From positions 6,262,001 to 6,326,000 of the forward strand of contig NZ_JAMYWY010000001.1 in NCBI RefSeq assembly GCF_024159265.1: 64,000 nt of DNA. Reading direction: 5' to 3'. Below are positions 46,723 through 55,056 of this stretch, piece after piece. The stretch's first letter is position 1; each line of letters opens with the position of its first letter. The notes below the pieces were generated by a model. The model worked only from the letters and a program-made list of their open reading frames with translations, searched no databases and had not been told where the DNA came from. Source of the DNA: Paenibacillus sp. 1781tsa1. GTDB lineage: Bacteria; Bacillota; Bacilli; Paenibacillales; Paenibacillaceae. The translations under genes were made by a program, and so were the position numbers.

Positions 46723-46940
46723 TAAGTTGACCTAGTTAATGTTACACCTATCACTCCGATTACAGTAGCATCTTCCGATCGCTCTTATCCCCAGATTTTT
46801 TTGATTCCCTCTTTCAAGGGGAAAATCCGAGGATAGCGTTCGCCTAAAAGCTTTCTTGCAGAAAGCTTTTAGGCGAACGCTCCGCTTCTTCAGATTGCTT
46901 CTGCACTCTCCGTTATGGTGTAAAATCAAGGTTCAACTTA
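46723..46940. repeat. Interspersed structured repeat, copy D (prfB-secA gap)
   Basis: A 218-bp element with the best preserved ends: TAAGTTGACC...GTTACACC (left) against GGTGTAAAATCAAGGTTCAACTTA-type right end (46917-46940). Core stem CCCCAGATTTT/AAAATCCGAGG. It also contains a perfect 20-bp inverted repeat (46836-46855 and 46861-46880) around TTGCA. Right part GCTTCTTCAGATTGCTTCTG. Confidence 0.78.
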
Positions 46941-46971
46941 TTACACTAAAGTGTATATAAAAACCATTGTA

Positions 46972-49476
46972 CTACTCTTGACCGTGACAGTGTTTGAACT
47001 TCTTGCCACTACCGCATGGACATGGATCGTTACGTCCGATTTGGTCAGAAACCTTCACTGGACGTTTCTCAGCAGGTTCACCGCTTGTCGAGATCTGGCT
47101 TTCCTCAACAACCGCTTGACGCTCCTGATTGCTCTCGATCTGTGCTCTCATCACATAAGTCGCTACTTCTTCTTGAATTGAAGCGATCATCTGATGGAAC
47201 ATCTCGAAGCCTTCGAACTGGTACTCACGCAGTGGATCTGTACCGCCATAGGCGCGAAGGTGGATACCTTGACGCAATTGATCCATTGCATCAATATGAT
47301 CCATCCACTTGCTGTCTACTGCACGCAGCACAACCACTTTCTCGAACTCACGAACCATCTCTTCGCCAATTCGCTCTTCACGTGCATTGTACTTGTTCTG
47401 AACTTTCGTGAACAGGTACTCGATGATCTCTTCTGCTTCCTTACCCCATAGATCATCTTTCGTTACCGAACCGTCATCCAGCAATTTGCTGTTCATGTAA
47501 TCGGCAACTTCCTGCAGTTCCCAGTTTTCCGGAATATCGTCACCACAATGTGCTTCAACGATACGTTCAATGGAAGGTTTGATCATATCCATAACGATCT
47601 GTTTGATATTTTCAGACTCCAGTACCTCGCGGCGCTGTTTATAGATAATTTCACGTTGTTGGTTCATGACATCATCATATTGGAGAACGACTTTACGCAC
47701 GTCAAAGTTGTTACCTTCAACACGTTTCTGCGCCGATTCTACTGCACGGGTAATCATCCGGCTCTCGATCGGTTGGTCTTCTTCAAAACCAAGGCGTTCC
47801 ATCATGTTCAATACATTGTCTGCACCGAAACGTCTCATCAATTCATCACCCAGTGACAGGTAGAATTGTGTTGAACCCGGGTCACCCTGACGTCCCGCAC
47901 GACCACGCAGCTGATTATCAATCCGGCGTGATTCGTGACGCTCAGTCCCGATGATATGAAGGCCGCCTACTTCAGCTACACCTTCACCCAAGATAATATC
48001 CGTACCCCGTCCAGCCATGTTGGTTGCAATCGTTACTGCACCCGCTTGGCCGGCTCCCGAGATGATCTCTGCTTCTTCAGCATGGTACTTGGCGTTCAGT
48101 ACCTGGTGTCTCACACCGCGGCGCTTAAGCATATCCGACAGGCGCTCTGAGTTCTCGATGGACACTGTACCTACCAGAACCGGCTGGTTCTTGCTGTGGC
48201 GTTCCACGATCTCTTCCACAACCGCTTTGAACTTGCCATCGATGCTCTTGTACACGACATCTGCCATGTCATCCCGTTTGTTCGGACGGTTGGTTGGAAT
48301 TTGCAGTACTTCGAGACCGTAGATTTTTTTGAACTCTTCTTCCTCGGTTTTCGCTGTACCCGTCATACCCGCAAGTTTACGGTACATCCGGAAATAGTTC
48401 TGGAAGGTAATCGTAGCAAGCGTCATGCTCTCGTTTTGTACTTCAATGCCTTCTTTGGCTTCAATTGCTTGGTGCAATCCATCACTGTAACGACGTCCAG
48501 ACATCAGACGGCCTGTGAATTCATCGACGATCATGACTTCCTCATCACTGACCACATAATCCACGTCACGACGCATGATTACGTTCGCTTTCAAACCCTG
48601 CACGATGTGATGGTTGAGCGTAACGTTGGCATGATCATACAAGTTCTCGATACCAAATGCTTTCTCTGCTTTTGCCACACCCGCCTCAGTCAACGCTACG
48701 GATTTCACCTTGATGTCTACCGTAAAGTCTTCCTCTGGCACCAGACGTTTCACAAAGCGATCTGCTGCATAGTACATGTCCGTCGATTTCTGGGCTTGTC
48801 CGGAGATAATGAGTGGCGTACGCGCCTCATCGACCAGGATGGAGTCCACCTCATCAATGATACAGAAGAACAATGGACGTTGTACCATTTGCTCTTTGTA
48901 TAGCACCATGTTGTCACGCAGATAGTCAAAACCAAATTCGTTGTTCGTTCCGTACGTAATATCACATGCATACGCATGCTGTTTCAAAGCATGGTCCATA
49001 CCGCTCAGGTTAACCCCTACCGTCATGCCCATGAATTCATAGATTTGTCCCATTTCCTGGCTATCCCGCTGTGCCAAATAGTCATTGACCGTGACCACGT
49101 GTACACCTTTAGACATCAAAGCGTTCAGATATACCGGAAGTGTTCCTACCAGCGTTTTACCTTCACCCGTTTTCATCTCGGAAATACGGCCTTCATGCAG
49201 CGCGATACCGCCCAGCATCTGTACATCGTAGTGGCGCTTACCCAGTACACGGCGTGAAGCCTCACGTACGGTTGCAAATGCCTCTGGAAGAAGCTCATCT
49301 GTTGTTTCTCCCTTTTCAATACGAGCACGGTATTCGTCCGTTTTACCTTTCAGTTGTTCATCAGACAACGCCTGAAATTGTGGTTCCAGTTTATTGATCA
49401 CATCGACCGTCTTCATCAGACGTTTAACATCACGTTCGTTCATGTCGCCGAAGATCTTTTTGACAAGTCCTAGCAT
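46972..49476 (-). CDS. secA: Preprotein translocase ATPase SecA
   Basis: An 834-aa motor of the Sec export pathway. Walker A MKTGEGKTL near 103, DEAD-like IIDEVDSILVDEART near 208, and a helicase C-terminal half with TNMAGRGTDI and QLRGRAGRQGDPG. The C-terminal zinc motif RNDPCPCGSGKKFKHC for SecB/lipid contact is intact. ATG 49476 (MLGLVKKIFG) has AAAGGGG upstream; the frame is open to 49554. Between hpf and prfB, as in B. subtilis. Confidence 0.98.
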   Translation of the reverse strand: MLGLVKKIFGDMNERDVKRLMKTVDVINKLEPQFQALSDEQLKGKTDEYRARIEKGETTDELLPEAFATVREASRRVLGKRHYDVQMLGGIALHEGRISEMKTGEGKTLVGTLPVYLNALMSKGVHVVTVNDYLAQRDSQEMGQIYEFMGMTVGVNLSGMDHALKQHAYACDITYGTNNEFGFDYLRDNMVLYKEQMVQRPLFFCIIDEVDSILVDEARTPLIISGQAQKSTDMYYAADRFVKRLVPEEDFTVDIKVKSVALTEAGVAKAEKAFGIENLYDHANVTLNHHIVQGLKANVIMRRDVDYVVSDEEVMIVDEFTGRLMSGRRYSDGLHQAIEAKEGIEVQNESMTLATITFQNYFRMYRKLAGMTGTAKTEEEEFKKIYGLEVLQIPTNRPNKRDDMADVVYKSIDGKFKAVVEEIVERHSKNQPVLVGTVSIENSERLSDMLKRRGVRHQVLNAKYHAEEAEIISGAGQAGAVTIATNMAGRGTDIILGEGVAEVGGLHIIGTERHESRRIDNQLRGRAGRQGDPGSTQFYLSLGDELMRRFGADNVLNMMERLGFEEDQPIESRMITRAVESAQKRVEGNNFDVRKVVLQYDDVMNQQREIIYKQRREVLESENIKQIVMDMIKPSIERIVEAHCGDDIPENWELQEVADYMNSKLLDDGSVTKDDLWGKEAEEIIEYLFTKVQNKYNAREERIGEEMVREFEKVVVLRAVDSKWMDHIDAMDQLRQGIHLRAYGGTDPLREYQFEGFEMFHQMIASIQEEVATYVMRAQIESNQERQAVVEESQISTSGEPAEKRPVKVSDQIGRNDPCPCGSGKKFKHCHGQE

Positions 49477-49582
49477 GGTATACCCCTTTCGTGCAAAACA
49501 GAATAGACCCCCTGTTGCCGCCACGCGACACCATCGGATGGATGTTGCATCCACTTTCCCCCGGGGGTGACAAACAATATAA

Positions 49583-49768
49583 TTTGAGCTTAATGAAGGT
49601 TACACTTCATCTACTCAGTTGCCAGAATGTCCTTTCGATCGCTGTTATCCCCTGATTTCTTTTAAACTCTCTTCTCAGAGGGTTAAATCCGGGGATAAAG
49701 GCGAACGCTTCGCTTCTACAGGTCATTTCTGCCCTCTTCGTCATCCGTGTAAAAATCAAATTCAAATC
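49583..49768. repeat. Interspersed structured repeat, copy E (upstream of secA)
   Basis: Left end AATTTGAGCTTAATGAAGG-TTACAC and right end GTGTAAAAATCAAATTCAAA are roughly inverted. Core TTTCGATCGCTGTTATCCCC, stem CCCCTGATTT/AAATCCGGGG, and a small hairpin GCGAACGCTTCGC. It lies about 110 bp upstream of the secA start and may contain or displace its promoter. Confidence 0.73.
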
Positions 49769-50098
49769 ATATGCTAATAAGTAATATGATGAATCAACTC
49801 CAGGCTTGCCAAGGGTTCCTCATGAAGCTGATTCGGTGTTCAGACGGATTCGATTATTAAAAACTAGCCGAAGCCCGCGCCTTGCGAATCATGTTCATGG
49901 TGCTGTGCCTGTCATTGATTATGATTAGCGATCATTCGTTGACAATTCCTCATCAGGACAATGATTCTCTTTGCATAAATTGTAACAGTTTGTAAGGGCC
50001 GCCGCAACACGCCACGGCACACTTCTTTGAACTTCTGAGACATATCAAATGGAGTTTAAGTGCAAAAAATCATAGTCGTTAGCCGAAGCGTTCGATTG
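49769..50098. other. Intergenic, between repeat copy E and the 71-aa ORF
   Basis: No gene or clear repeat. TTGACAATTCCTCATC on the plus strand looks like a -35 but has no good -10 at 17 bp. Confidence 0.4.
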
Positions 50099-50314
50099 TC
50101 ATGTTTCATTTTGCAGGGTAGAAAGCCCTGCCAACGAATTTTGATGGTAAATTTGGATGGAAATCTCAATATCCAGTTCTCGAATGTAGGTGTGCGAATA
50201 TTTTCGTAACCATCGGAATCTGGTGATAAAATTGTACGGATTGTGATTCTTCATACTATCTATTAGACGCAGCAGCATAGGGAATAGTTTCACCATTTTA
50301 TTTCCAAAGATCAT
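50099..50314 (-). CDS. Hypothetical 71-aa basic protein
   Basis: A 71-aa frame with a near-ideal ribosome binding site (GAGGAG, 7-8 nt from ATG 50314). It is basic and lacks helices long enough to cross a membrane; aromatic and Arg-rich middle (FITRFRWLRKYSHTY). It begins 23 bp after the hpf terminator. I do not recognise it. Evidence for it is mainly the binding site; the composition and lack of a clear promoter leave doubt. Confidence 0.35.
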   Translation of the reverse strand: MIFGNKMVKLFPMLLRLIDSMKNHNPYNFITRFRWLRKYSHTYIRELDIEISIQIYHQNSLAGLSTLQNET

Positions 50315-50336
50315 TTCCCAGCTCCTCTACGCACAA

Positions 50337-50368
50337 AAGAGCCCCATCCCTAAGGAATGGAAGCTCTT
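50337..50368 (-). terminator. Terminator after hpf
   Basis: On the minus strand AAGAGCTTCCATTCC pairs with GGGATGGGGCTCTT around TTA, followed by TTTT. Ninety bp after the hpf stop. Confidence 0.85.
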
Positions 50369-50460
50369 GTTAAACCTGATCCAGGAAACTGCAGTTCCTG
50401 TGTTCATTATTATTAGATATTCATATGCAAGATCAAACCGATGATCCTGTACGTTTAAGA

Positions 50461-51024
50461 TTAACCTTGTTCGATCAATCCGTACTTGCCATCGTTCCGT
50501 TTGTAAACAACGCTAACTTCTTCACTGTCAATGTTGGAGAATACGAAGAAATTGTGACCAACCATGTTCATCTGGAGGATGGCCTCTTCCACGTCCATTG
50601 GTTTCAACATAAAGCGTTTCGTCCGTACAACTTCAAGATCATCGTCATCCGTGTCCGCATCCAGTTCAGCTGTAGCTACAGTGCCTGTTGGATCTTCAAC
50701 GAAGAGCGTTTTCAGGCTGCCTTCCTGGCGGAACTTACGGTTAATTTTTGTTTTGTGTTTGCGGATCTGACGTTCCAGCTTGTCCACCACGGAGTCAATG
50801 GATGCATACATATCATCGCTCTCATCCTCAGCGCGGAGCACAATGCCTTTCAAAGGGATCGTCACCTCTACCGTATGCAAACCTCTCGTCGTGCTCAATG
50901 TAACAGCACCGTCAGAGTTAAGGGGTGCATCGAAATACTTCTCGAGTCTACTCAACTTTTTGTCGACATAATCCTTCAAAGCATCAGTAACCTCGATTTG
51001 TTGACCTCGAATACTTAAATTCAT
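50461..51024 (-). CDS. hpf: Ribosome hibernation-promoting factor, long form
   Basis: A 187-aa protein: N-terminal S30AE domain (MNLSIRGQQIEVTDALKDYV to about 105) that sits in the 30S decoding centre, a variable acidic linker (DADTDDDD), and a C-terminal dimerisation domain (RFMLKPMDVEEAILQMNMVG) that joins two ribosomes to 100S particles. ATG 51024 has AAAGGAGGAG upstream; the frame is open to 51180. The homologue in B. subtilis is YvyD, also next to secA. Confidence 0.96.
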   Translation of the reverse strand: MNLSIRGQQIEVTDALKDYVDKKLSRLEKYFDAPLNSDGAVTLSTTRGLHTVEVTIPLKGIVLRAEDESDDMYASIDSVVDKLERQIRKHKTKINRKFRQEGSLKTLFVEDPTGTVATAELDADTDDDDLEVVRTKRFMLKPMDVEEAILQMNMVGHNFFVFSNIDSEEVSVVYKRNDGKYGLIEQG

Positions 51025-51055
51025 AGGGCACTCCTCCTTTTTCCTTTGCCACTTC

Positions 51056-51085
51056 ATTATAACACGAATGTAAGCGCCATGTAAA
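51056..51085 (-). promoter_or_regulatory. hpf: hpf promoter (sigma-A type)
   Basis: Minus strand TTTACA (51085-51080), 18 bp, TATAAT (51061-51056), 30 nt before ATG 51024. Stress or stationary-phase promoters could be further upstream, not identified. Confidence 0.55.
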
Positions 51086-51362
51086 AATTCCCGGTGACCG
51101 AATAATGACATCTGTTCAAGCCACATCTGCCAACATAGGCATAACGCCATATTTCGCGATATTTCATCATATTCAGCCATAATCGAATATTTACTTGGTA
51201 TGAGTTATTAGGCGCTTGATGATGTAATTAACCATTTATGAGTTACCTCAATCTAATATGTAAAATGAACTTCAATTAATCTCTTGAATCTACTTCTTTA
51301 ATCTATTAAATCCACAAGATTACTGTTCCCGGAATGATCTAAAATCTCGAATCTATTAGAAC
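51086..51362. other. AT-rich intergenic between csp and hpf
   Basis: No gene. Short repeats such as AATCTATTA occur two or three times (51297-51360) without clear structure. Confidence 0.4.
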
Positions 51363-51391
51363 AAAAAAAGACCCCGGAACATACCGGAGTC
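51363..51391 (-). terminator. Terminator after cold-shock gene
   Basis: Minus strand GACTCCGG pairs with CCGGGGTC (one G-T pair), loop TATGTT, followed by seven T. Confidence 0.88.
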
Positions 51392-51457
51392 TGATGCTAG
51401 CGATAATTCAATTTGGTAACCATCTAACCATATATGTAGGTCGGATTGTCCGGATGA

Positions 51458-51655
51458 TTATAATTTGATTACGTTAGCTGCTTGCGGTCCACGCGCGCCT
51501 TCGACGATGTCGAATTCTACGGATTGACCTTCTTCCAAAGTTTTGAATCCTTCGGATTGAATTGCGGAGAAATGTACGAATACGTCGCCGCCATCTTCAG
51601 TCTCAATGAAACCGTAACCTTTTTCTGCGTTGAACCATTTTACTTTACCTTGCAT
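51458..51655 (-). CDS. Cold-shock protein CspA/CspB family
   Basis: A 65-aa single OB-fold RNA/DNA chaperone with RNP1 KGYGFIET and RNP2 VFVHFSAI intact. Length is typical. ATG 51655 is followed by MQGKVKWFNAEKG. It has its own promoter and terminator, and a leader of about 60 nt that is short compared with E. coli cspA. It sits between hpf and the fliT end, an insertion compared with B. subtilis. Confidence 0.95.
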   Translation of the reverse strand: MQGKVKWFNAEKGYGFIETEDGGDVFVHFSAIQSEGFKTLEEGQSVEFDIVEGARGPQAANVIKL

Positions 51656-51722
51656 GCACTAACATTCCCTTCGTCATCAAATGAAGTGAAGCTTTCGGCC
51701 TTAACCTCTGCCCACAATTCAG

Positions 51723-51752
51723 ATAATACCACCCAAAGTTATCCATTGTCAA
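51723..51752 (-). promoter_or_regulatory. Cold-shock gene promoter
   Basis: Minus strand TTGACA (51752-51747), 18 bp, TATTAT (51728-51723), about 68 nt before the start codon. A perfect -35. Confidence 0.65.
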
Positions 51753-51792
51753 TTGGTAAAGTAAATGTTTTCTTGGAATTTTTTGTAGATTA

Positions 51793-52154
51793 ATTGGGGA
51801 TTGTGTTGAAAGGTGGGATATCTTGAATATATCAAGTAATCGGAGGGTTGGTAAGTCTATTTTTGATGTATTAATAATAGAAACTCGAATGAGAGTTTAC
51901 TATTCAGATAACGAGTGAATAACAAAATTTACGAAAGTTAAACATTCTATAATTTTACTATTATAGTTAATTAGTATAAGGGGTTAGCTAGGATAAGCAG
52001 AAAATTGACCTGTACTAAAAAGTAGTAGATCACAAAAAACATGGCACTGTTTGCTTAAATCTATTAACTCATATTTATATGAACAATCAAATTATTTATT
52101 AAAACAATCTTCATTTTCATAGATAAGAAGAATTACAGACTACTTTTAAAATAA
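51793..52154. other. Very AT-rich gap between csp and fliT
   Basis: About 360 bp, visibly poorer in G+C than its neighbours, with no coding frame of note. An inverted repeat ATAGAAACTC/GAGTTTACTAT (51877-51903, one-base bulge) is the only structure I see. Confidence 0.5.
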
Positions 52155-52186
52155 AACAGAGCAAATCTTAGGAGATCTGCCCTGTT
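52155..52186 (-). terminator. Terminator of the flaG-fliDST operon
   Basis: Minus strand AACAGGGCAGATCT pairs with AGATTTGCTCTGTT (two non-perfect pairs) around CCTA and is followed by TTATTTT, just after the fliT stop. Confidence 0.85.
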
Positions 52187-52195
52187 CTTAATGTA

Positions 52196-52531
52196 TTATT
52201 TTCTTCTATCCATTAGCATGCTATCAGGTGCATAAGCAGTCTCATATACATTTCGCTGCATTTTTGCTTGATTACGCTTATGCAACCAATCTTGAGCCTC
52301 AATCCGAAGTGAATTCATGCGATCAAGTAAAGTTTTATCATAGGCCAAAATCCGATGAACTTCCTCTTTTTGTTTCACACCCAGAGGACAATTCTCACTC
52401 TCTTTAACTATAGCATCAACAATTTGTTGTCGATCTTGTATGAAGGTTTCCAGTTCCTCATATGAGATCTCCTCAATCCGTTCAATGACTTCCTGAGTCA
52501 TTATAGACAATTGCTCAATAAGCTTATCCAT
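52196..52531 (-). CDS. fliT: FliT-like flagellar export chaperone
   Basis: A 111-aa mostly helical protein (MDKLIEQLSIMTQEVIERI), 52196-52531. In B. subtilis FliT follows FliS and guards FliD. The start ATG overlaps the end of fliS (ATGGATAA), typical for coupling. Helical size and gene place support FliT rather than sequence motifs; C-terminal 20 residues are polar. Confidence 0.75.
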   Translation of the reverse strand: MDKLIEQLSIMTQEVIERIEEISYEELETFIQDRQQIVDAIVKESENCPLGVKQKEEVHRILAYDKTLLDRMNSLRIEAQDWLHKRNQAKMQRNVYETAYAPDSMLMDRRK

Positions 52532-52916
52532 GAGCACTTTCAGTCTGAGCAGAGGCAAGTTTAGAAGCCTGCACCCAAGTTTCCCGCAAATCCGTCAAAT
52601 ATCCAATGGCCTCTTCTGCTTTTTCTGGACTTTTACGAATATTAGCCTCGATTAGAAGATAGTTCGTATACTCATATAGAGCGAACAAGTTTTTGGATAC
52701 ATCGAATGACTGGTCCAGCGTAGACATAAGTTCACTAATAATCGTCTGAGCTTTACCCAGATTCAAATTTGCCTTTTCAATATCCTGGTTATTCAGGCCC
52801 TCAAGTCCAACTTTTACAAATCGGATTGCCCCATCATACAGCATAATAACCAATTGAGCTGGCGTTGAAGTCTGAACGGAAGATTGACGATATTTTTCAT
52901 ATGGAGATTTAATCAA
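52524..52916 (-). CDS. fliS: Flagellin export chaperone FliS
   Basis: A 130-aa helical protein, typical FliS length. Signature YRQSSVQTSTPAQLVIMLYD at 8-27, followed by helices (AIRFVKVGLEGL, ISELMSTLDQ). FliS binds the C-terminus of flagellin to keep it unfolded before export. Third gene of flaG-fliD-fliS-fliT. Confidence 0.94.
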   Translation of the reverse strand: MIKSPYEKYRQSSVQTSTPAQLVIMLYDGAIRFVKVGLEGLNNQDIEKANLNLGKAQTIISELMSTLDQSFDVSKNLFALYEYTNYLLIEANIRKSPEKAEEAIGYLTDLRETWVQASKLASAQTESAHG

Positions 52917-52945
52917 TTAGGTCACCCTCTATTATAAAATTTCTC

Positions 52946-54520
52946 TTAGCTTGTGGTAGAGAATAGACTGGACGACTGTGAACTGAGTTTGTTCATTGCT
53001 GTTTCCATCGCAGTGAACTGTTTATAATAACGAGTCTCTGTGTTTTCCAAAATGGTAAGCATATTCGTAATTCGACTATTGTACTCTTTGAGTTTCCTAC
53101 CCATAGCACTTTCTTCTTTGTAACTGACTGTGAGATCAGCTGAGAATTTACTGGTTCCGACACGTGTAACGAGACTATCCAACGAACCTGATATTTTGTC
53201 TGCCAACTTGTCAAAAATACCATTATTCGCCTCACTACCTGTGCCCTGGAACAGATCAACTGCTTTTTGAGGATTCTCAGTCAACGCTTTTTTCAAGACG
53301 ACTTCATCCAGAACAATTTTGCCTCCTGAGTTGTAGGATCCCATTGTAATCCCCATCTCAGATAAAGCGACGACTTGACCCGATATAATTCCTCTCATGT
53401 TAGAAAGCGCTGATCTTAAAATGTCATCATTTTTCAATAGACCACTCTTAGCTTTGTCGGTCCAGTTTGTAATATCCGTATCTTTCATCGCTGTCTTTTG
53501 TTCGTCGGTCAACGGTTTGAAGTCACGATATTTGTTCTCATCTAACTTGGTATTTAACAACGTTATTAACGAGTTATAGTCCTCTACGAAGCTTTTAATA
53601 GTTTGCAAAGCAGTTTCAGTATCACTCGATGTCGTAATGCTAACAGGTATGTCCTTAGAAGGGTCTGCCGGATCTGCTGTCGTCTTCTGAAGAGTTAACT
53701 GCACACCGTTAATGGTAACAGTATTGCTCTTGTCCGTATAATCTCTGCCGTTAACACTGAATTTGGCATCTTGAGCATTTGTTGTTTTGTACTTGTCCGG
53801 CCCATCATTAACTGGGTTATATTTCTGATTAAAAAGCTCAAGTAAACTGTCATCATCCGTTGCTACAAGATCTGCTTTACCGTCTGTACCACTCGTTTTA
53901 GAGTTGATAATTAATTTACCACTTATCTCATCATACTTGGCAGTAACGTTAGCTTTGGCATTACCATTAATCGTAGCGACCATCGTAGCGATGGATGTAG
54001 ATCCGGTAAATAATGACTTACCATTACTATCGGTAAAACTCACACCGTTAATCGTGAATTTAAATTCTTCAGCATTGAGCGCAGTTCGATCTGCCTCTGT
54101 GAGTGTAGCTGGATCTTTTCCTTCTTTCATAATCTGCAAATCAGCTAACGTTTTGGTACTGGCTACTGGTGCATTGAGCCCGAATGTTTCAACTGTCTTC
54201 TTGGTTGCTAATTGCGTAATACTGACTTTCATATCAATTCCGTTAGCGTTTGCCGAAGCTTCAGCTTTTAGAGCATCGGTGTTTCCACTCACAACGGCTT
54301 TTTGTGTATTTAATGCCGCACTTTTTCCATACTTATCAATGAGTTTGTTCGTACGAAAGTCTACGAGTTTGCTATTAATTTCTCTATAACTATCACGTTT
54401 CCATTCCAGGATTTGCTTTTCCTGATTCAGTTTATCCAACGGAATACGCTTGGCAGTCATCATGCTCTTAACCATACTATCTACGTCCATGCCTGAGAAG
54501 CCGTTAATACGAGTTACCAT
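52946..54520 (-). CDS. fliD: Flagellar hook-associated protein 2 (filament cap)
   Basis: A 524-aa cap protein. N-terminal coiled part (GMDVDSMVKSMMTAKRIPLD) and C-terminal helix (YKQFTAMETAMNKLSSQSS) are conserved; the middle (about 120-330) is variable and carries a flagellin-hook-like INGVSFT motif twice. Between flaG and fliS, 29 bp before fliS. Confidence 0.94.
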   Translation of the reverse strand: MVTRINGFSGMDVDSMVKSMMTAKRIPLDKLNQEKQILEWKRDSYREINSKLVDFRTNKLIDKYGKSAALNTQKAVVSGNTDALKAEASANANGIDMKVSITQLATKKTVETFGLNAPVASTKTLADLQIMKEGKDPATLTEADRTALNAEEFKFTINGVSFTDSNGKSLFTGSTSIATMVATINGNAKANVTAKYDEISGKLIINSKTSGTDGKADLVATDDDSLLELFNQKYNPVNDGPDKYKTTNAQDAKFSVNGRDYTDKSNTVTINGVQLTLQKTTADPADPSKDIPVSITTSSDTETALQTIKSFVEDYNSLITLLNTKLDENKYRDFKPLTDEQKTAMKDTDITNWTDKAKSGLLKNDDILRSALSNMRGIISGQVVALSEMGITMGSYNSGGKIVLDEVVLKKALTENPQKAVDLFQGTGSEANNGIFDKLADKISGSLDSLVTRVGTSKFSADLTVSYKEESAMGRKLKEYNSRITNMLTILENTETRYYKQFTAMETAMNKLSSQSSSLFSTTS

Positions 54521-54536
54521 GAAATCCCTCCTATAA

Positions 54537-54926
54537 TTAAATTTTTTCGTCTACCAATATACCTGCAATTTCCATCATCTTGGCTACCAAGTCTAATGTT
54601 TTCTCTGGTGGAATCTCACGAATAAGTTCTCCCGTATCTTTGTTCATCACTTTCACCATGATGTCATGGGTCTTCTCATGTACACTGATTTCCAACGTAG
54701 TCTCGGGGCCTTGCAAAGATTGCACCGCACGTTCAATCGTTTTAATTAATTGCTCATCTGCAACCGAAATTTTGGCACCTTGACTTTCTCTCGTGCTCAG
54801 GTCTTTATAATTTTTAATAGCTGACGCTGAAGATATTGATTCACTTGCACTTTGAACAGGAGCTACTTCTGGTCGTGGCTGTCCGTTAGCTGCGCCGGAT
54901 GCCGAGAAGGAAAACTGTACATTCAT
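54537..54926 (-). CDS. flaG: FlaG family flagellar protein
   Basis: A 129-aa protein with a Ser/Ala/Gln-rich N-terminal third and a conserved end (VHEKTHDIMVKVMNKDTGEL and IREIPPEKTLDLVAKMMEI). FlaG proteins affect filament length. YvyC is the B. subtilis counterpart. First gene of the operon led by the sigma-D promoter at 54963-54990; GGAGGA precedes ATG. Confidence 0.9.
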   Translation of the reverse strand: MNVQFSFSASGAANGQPRPEVAPVQSASESISSASAIKNYKDLSTRESQGAKISVADEQLIKTIERAVQSLQGPETTLEISVHEKTHDIMVKVMNKDTGELIREIPPEKTLDLVAKMMEIAGILVDEKI

Positions 54927-54962
54927 GTGCTCTATCCTCCAAGAACGCTTGATTTATTATAT

Positions 54963-54990
54963 ATATCGGTTATTGGTCAACGTAATTTTA
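54963..54990 (-). promoter_or_regulatory. Sigma-D type promoter of flaG-fliDST
   Basis: Minus strand TAAA (54990-54987), 16 bp, ACCGATAT (54970-54963), which fits TAAA-N15-GCCGATAT at 7 of 8 in the -10, about 35 nt before flaG. Confidence 0.75.
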
Positions 54991-55010
54991 GGGAATTCCT
55001 AGCAAAACAA

Positions 55011-55040
55011 AAAAAAGCCCCGGAATAATCCGGAGCTTTC
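55011..55040 (-). terminator. Terminator after hag
   Basis: Minus strand AAAGCTCCGGA pairs with TTCCGGGGCTTT around TTA, followed by eight T. Strong, as expected for a highly expressed gene. Confidence 0.92.
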
Positions 55041-55056
55041 GGTATTAAAGTGAATC

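Noticed and set aside
46836..46880. Terminator of secA
   Set aside because: The hairpin is strong but no T-run follows on the minus strand, so I list it as part of repeat copy D.
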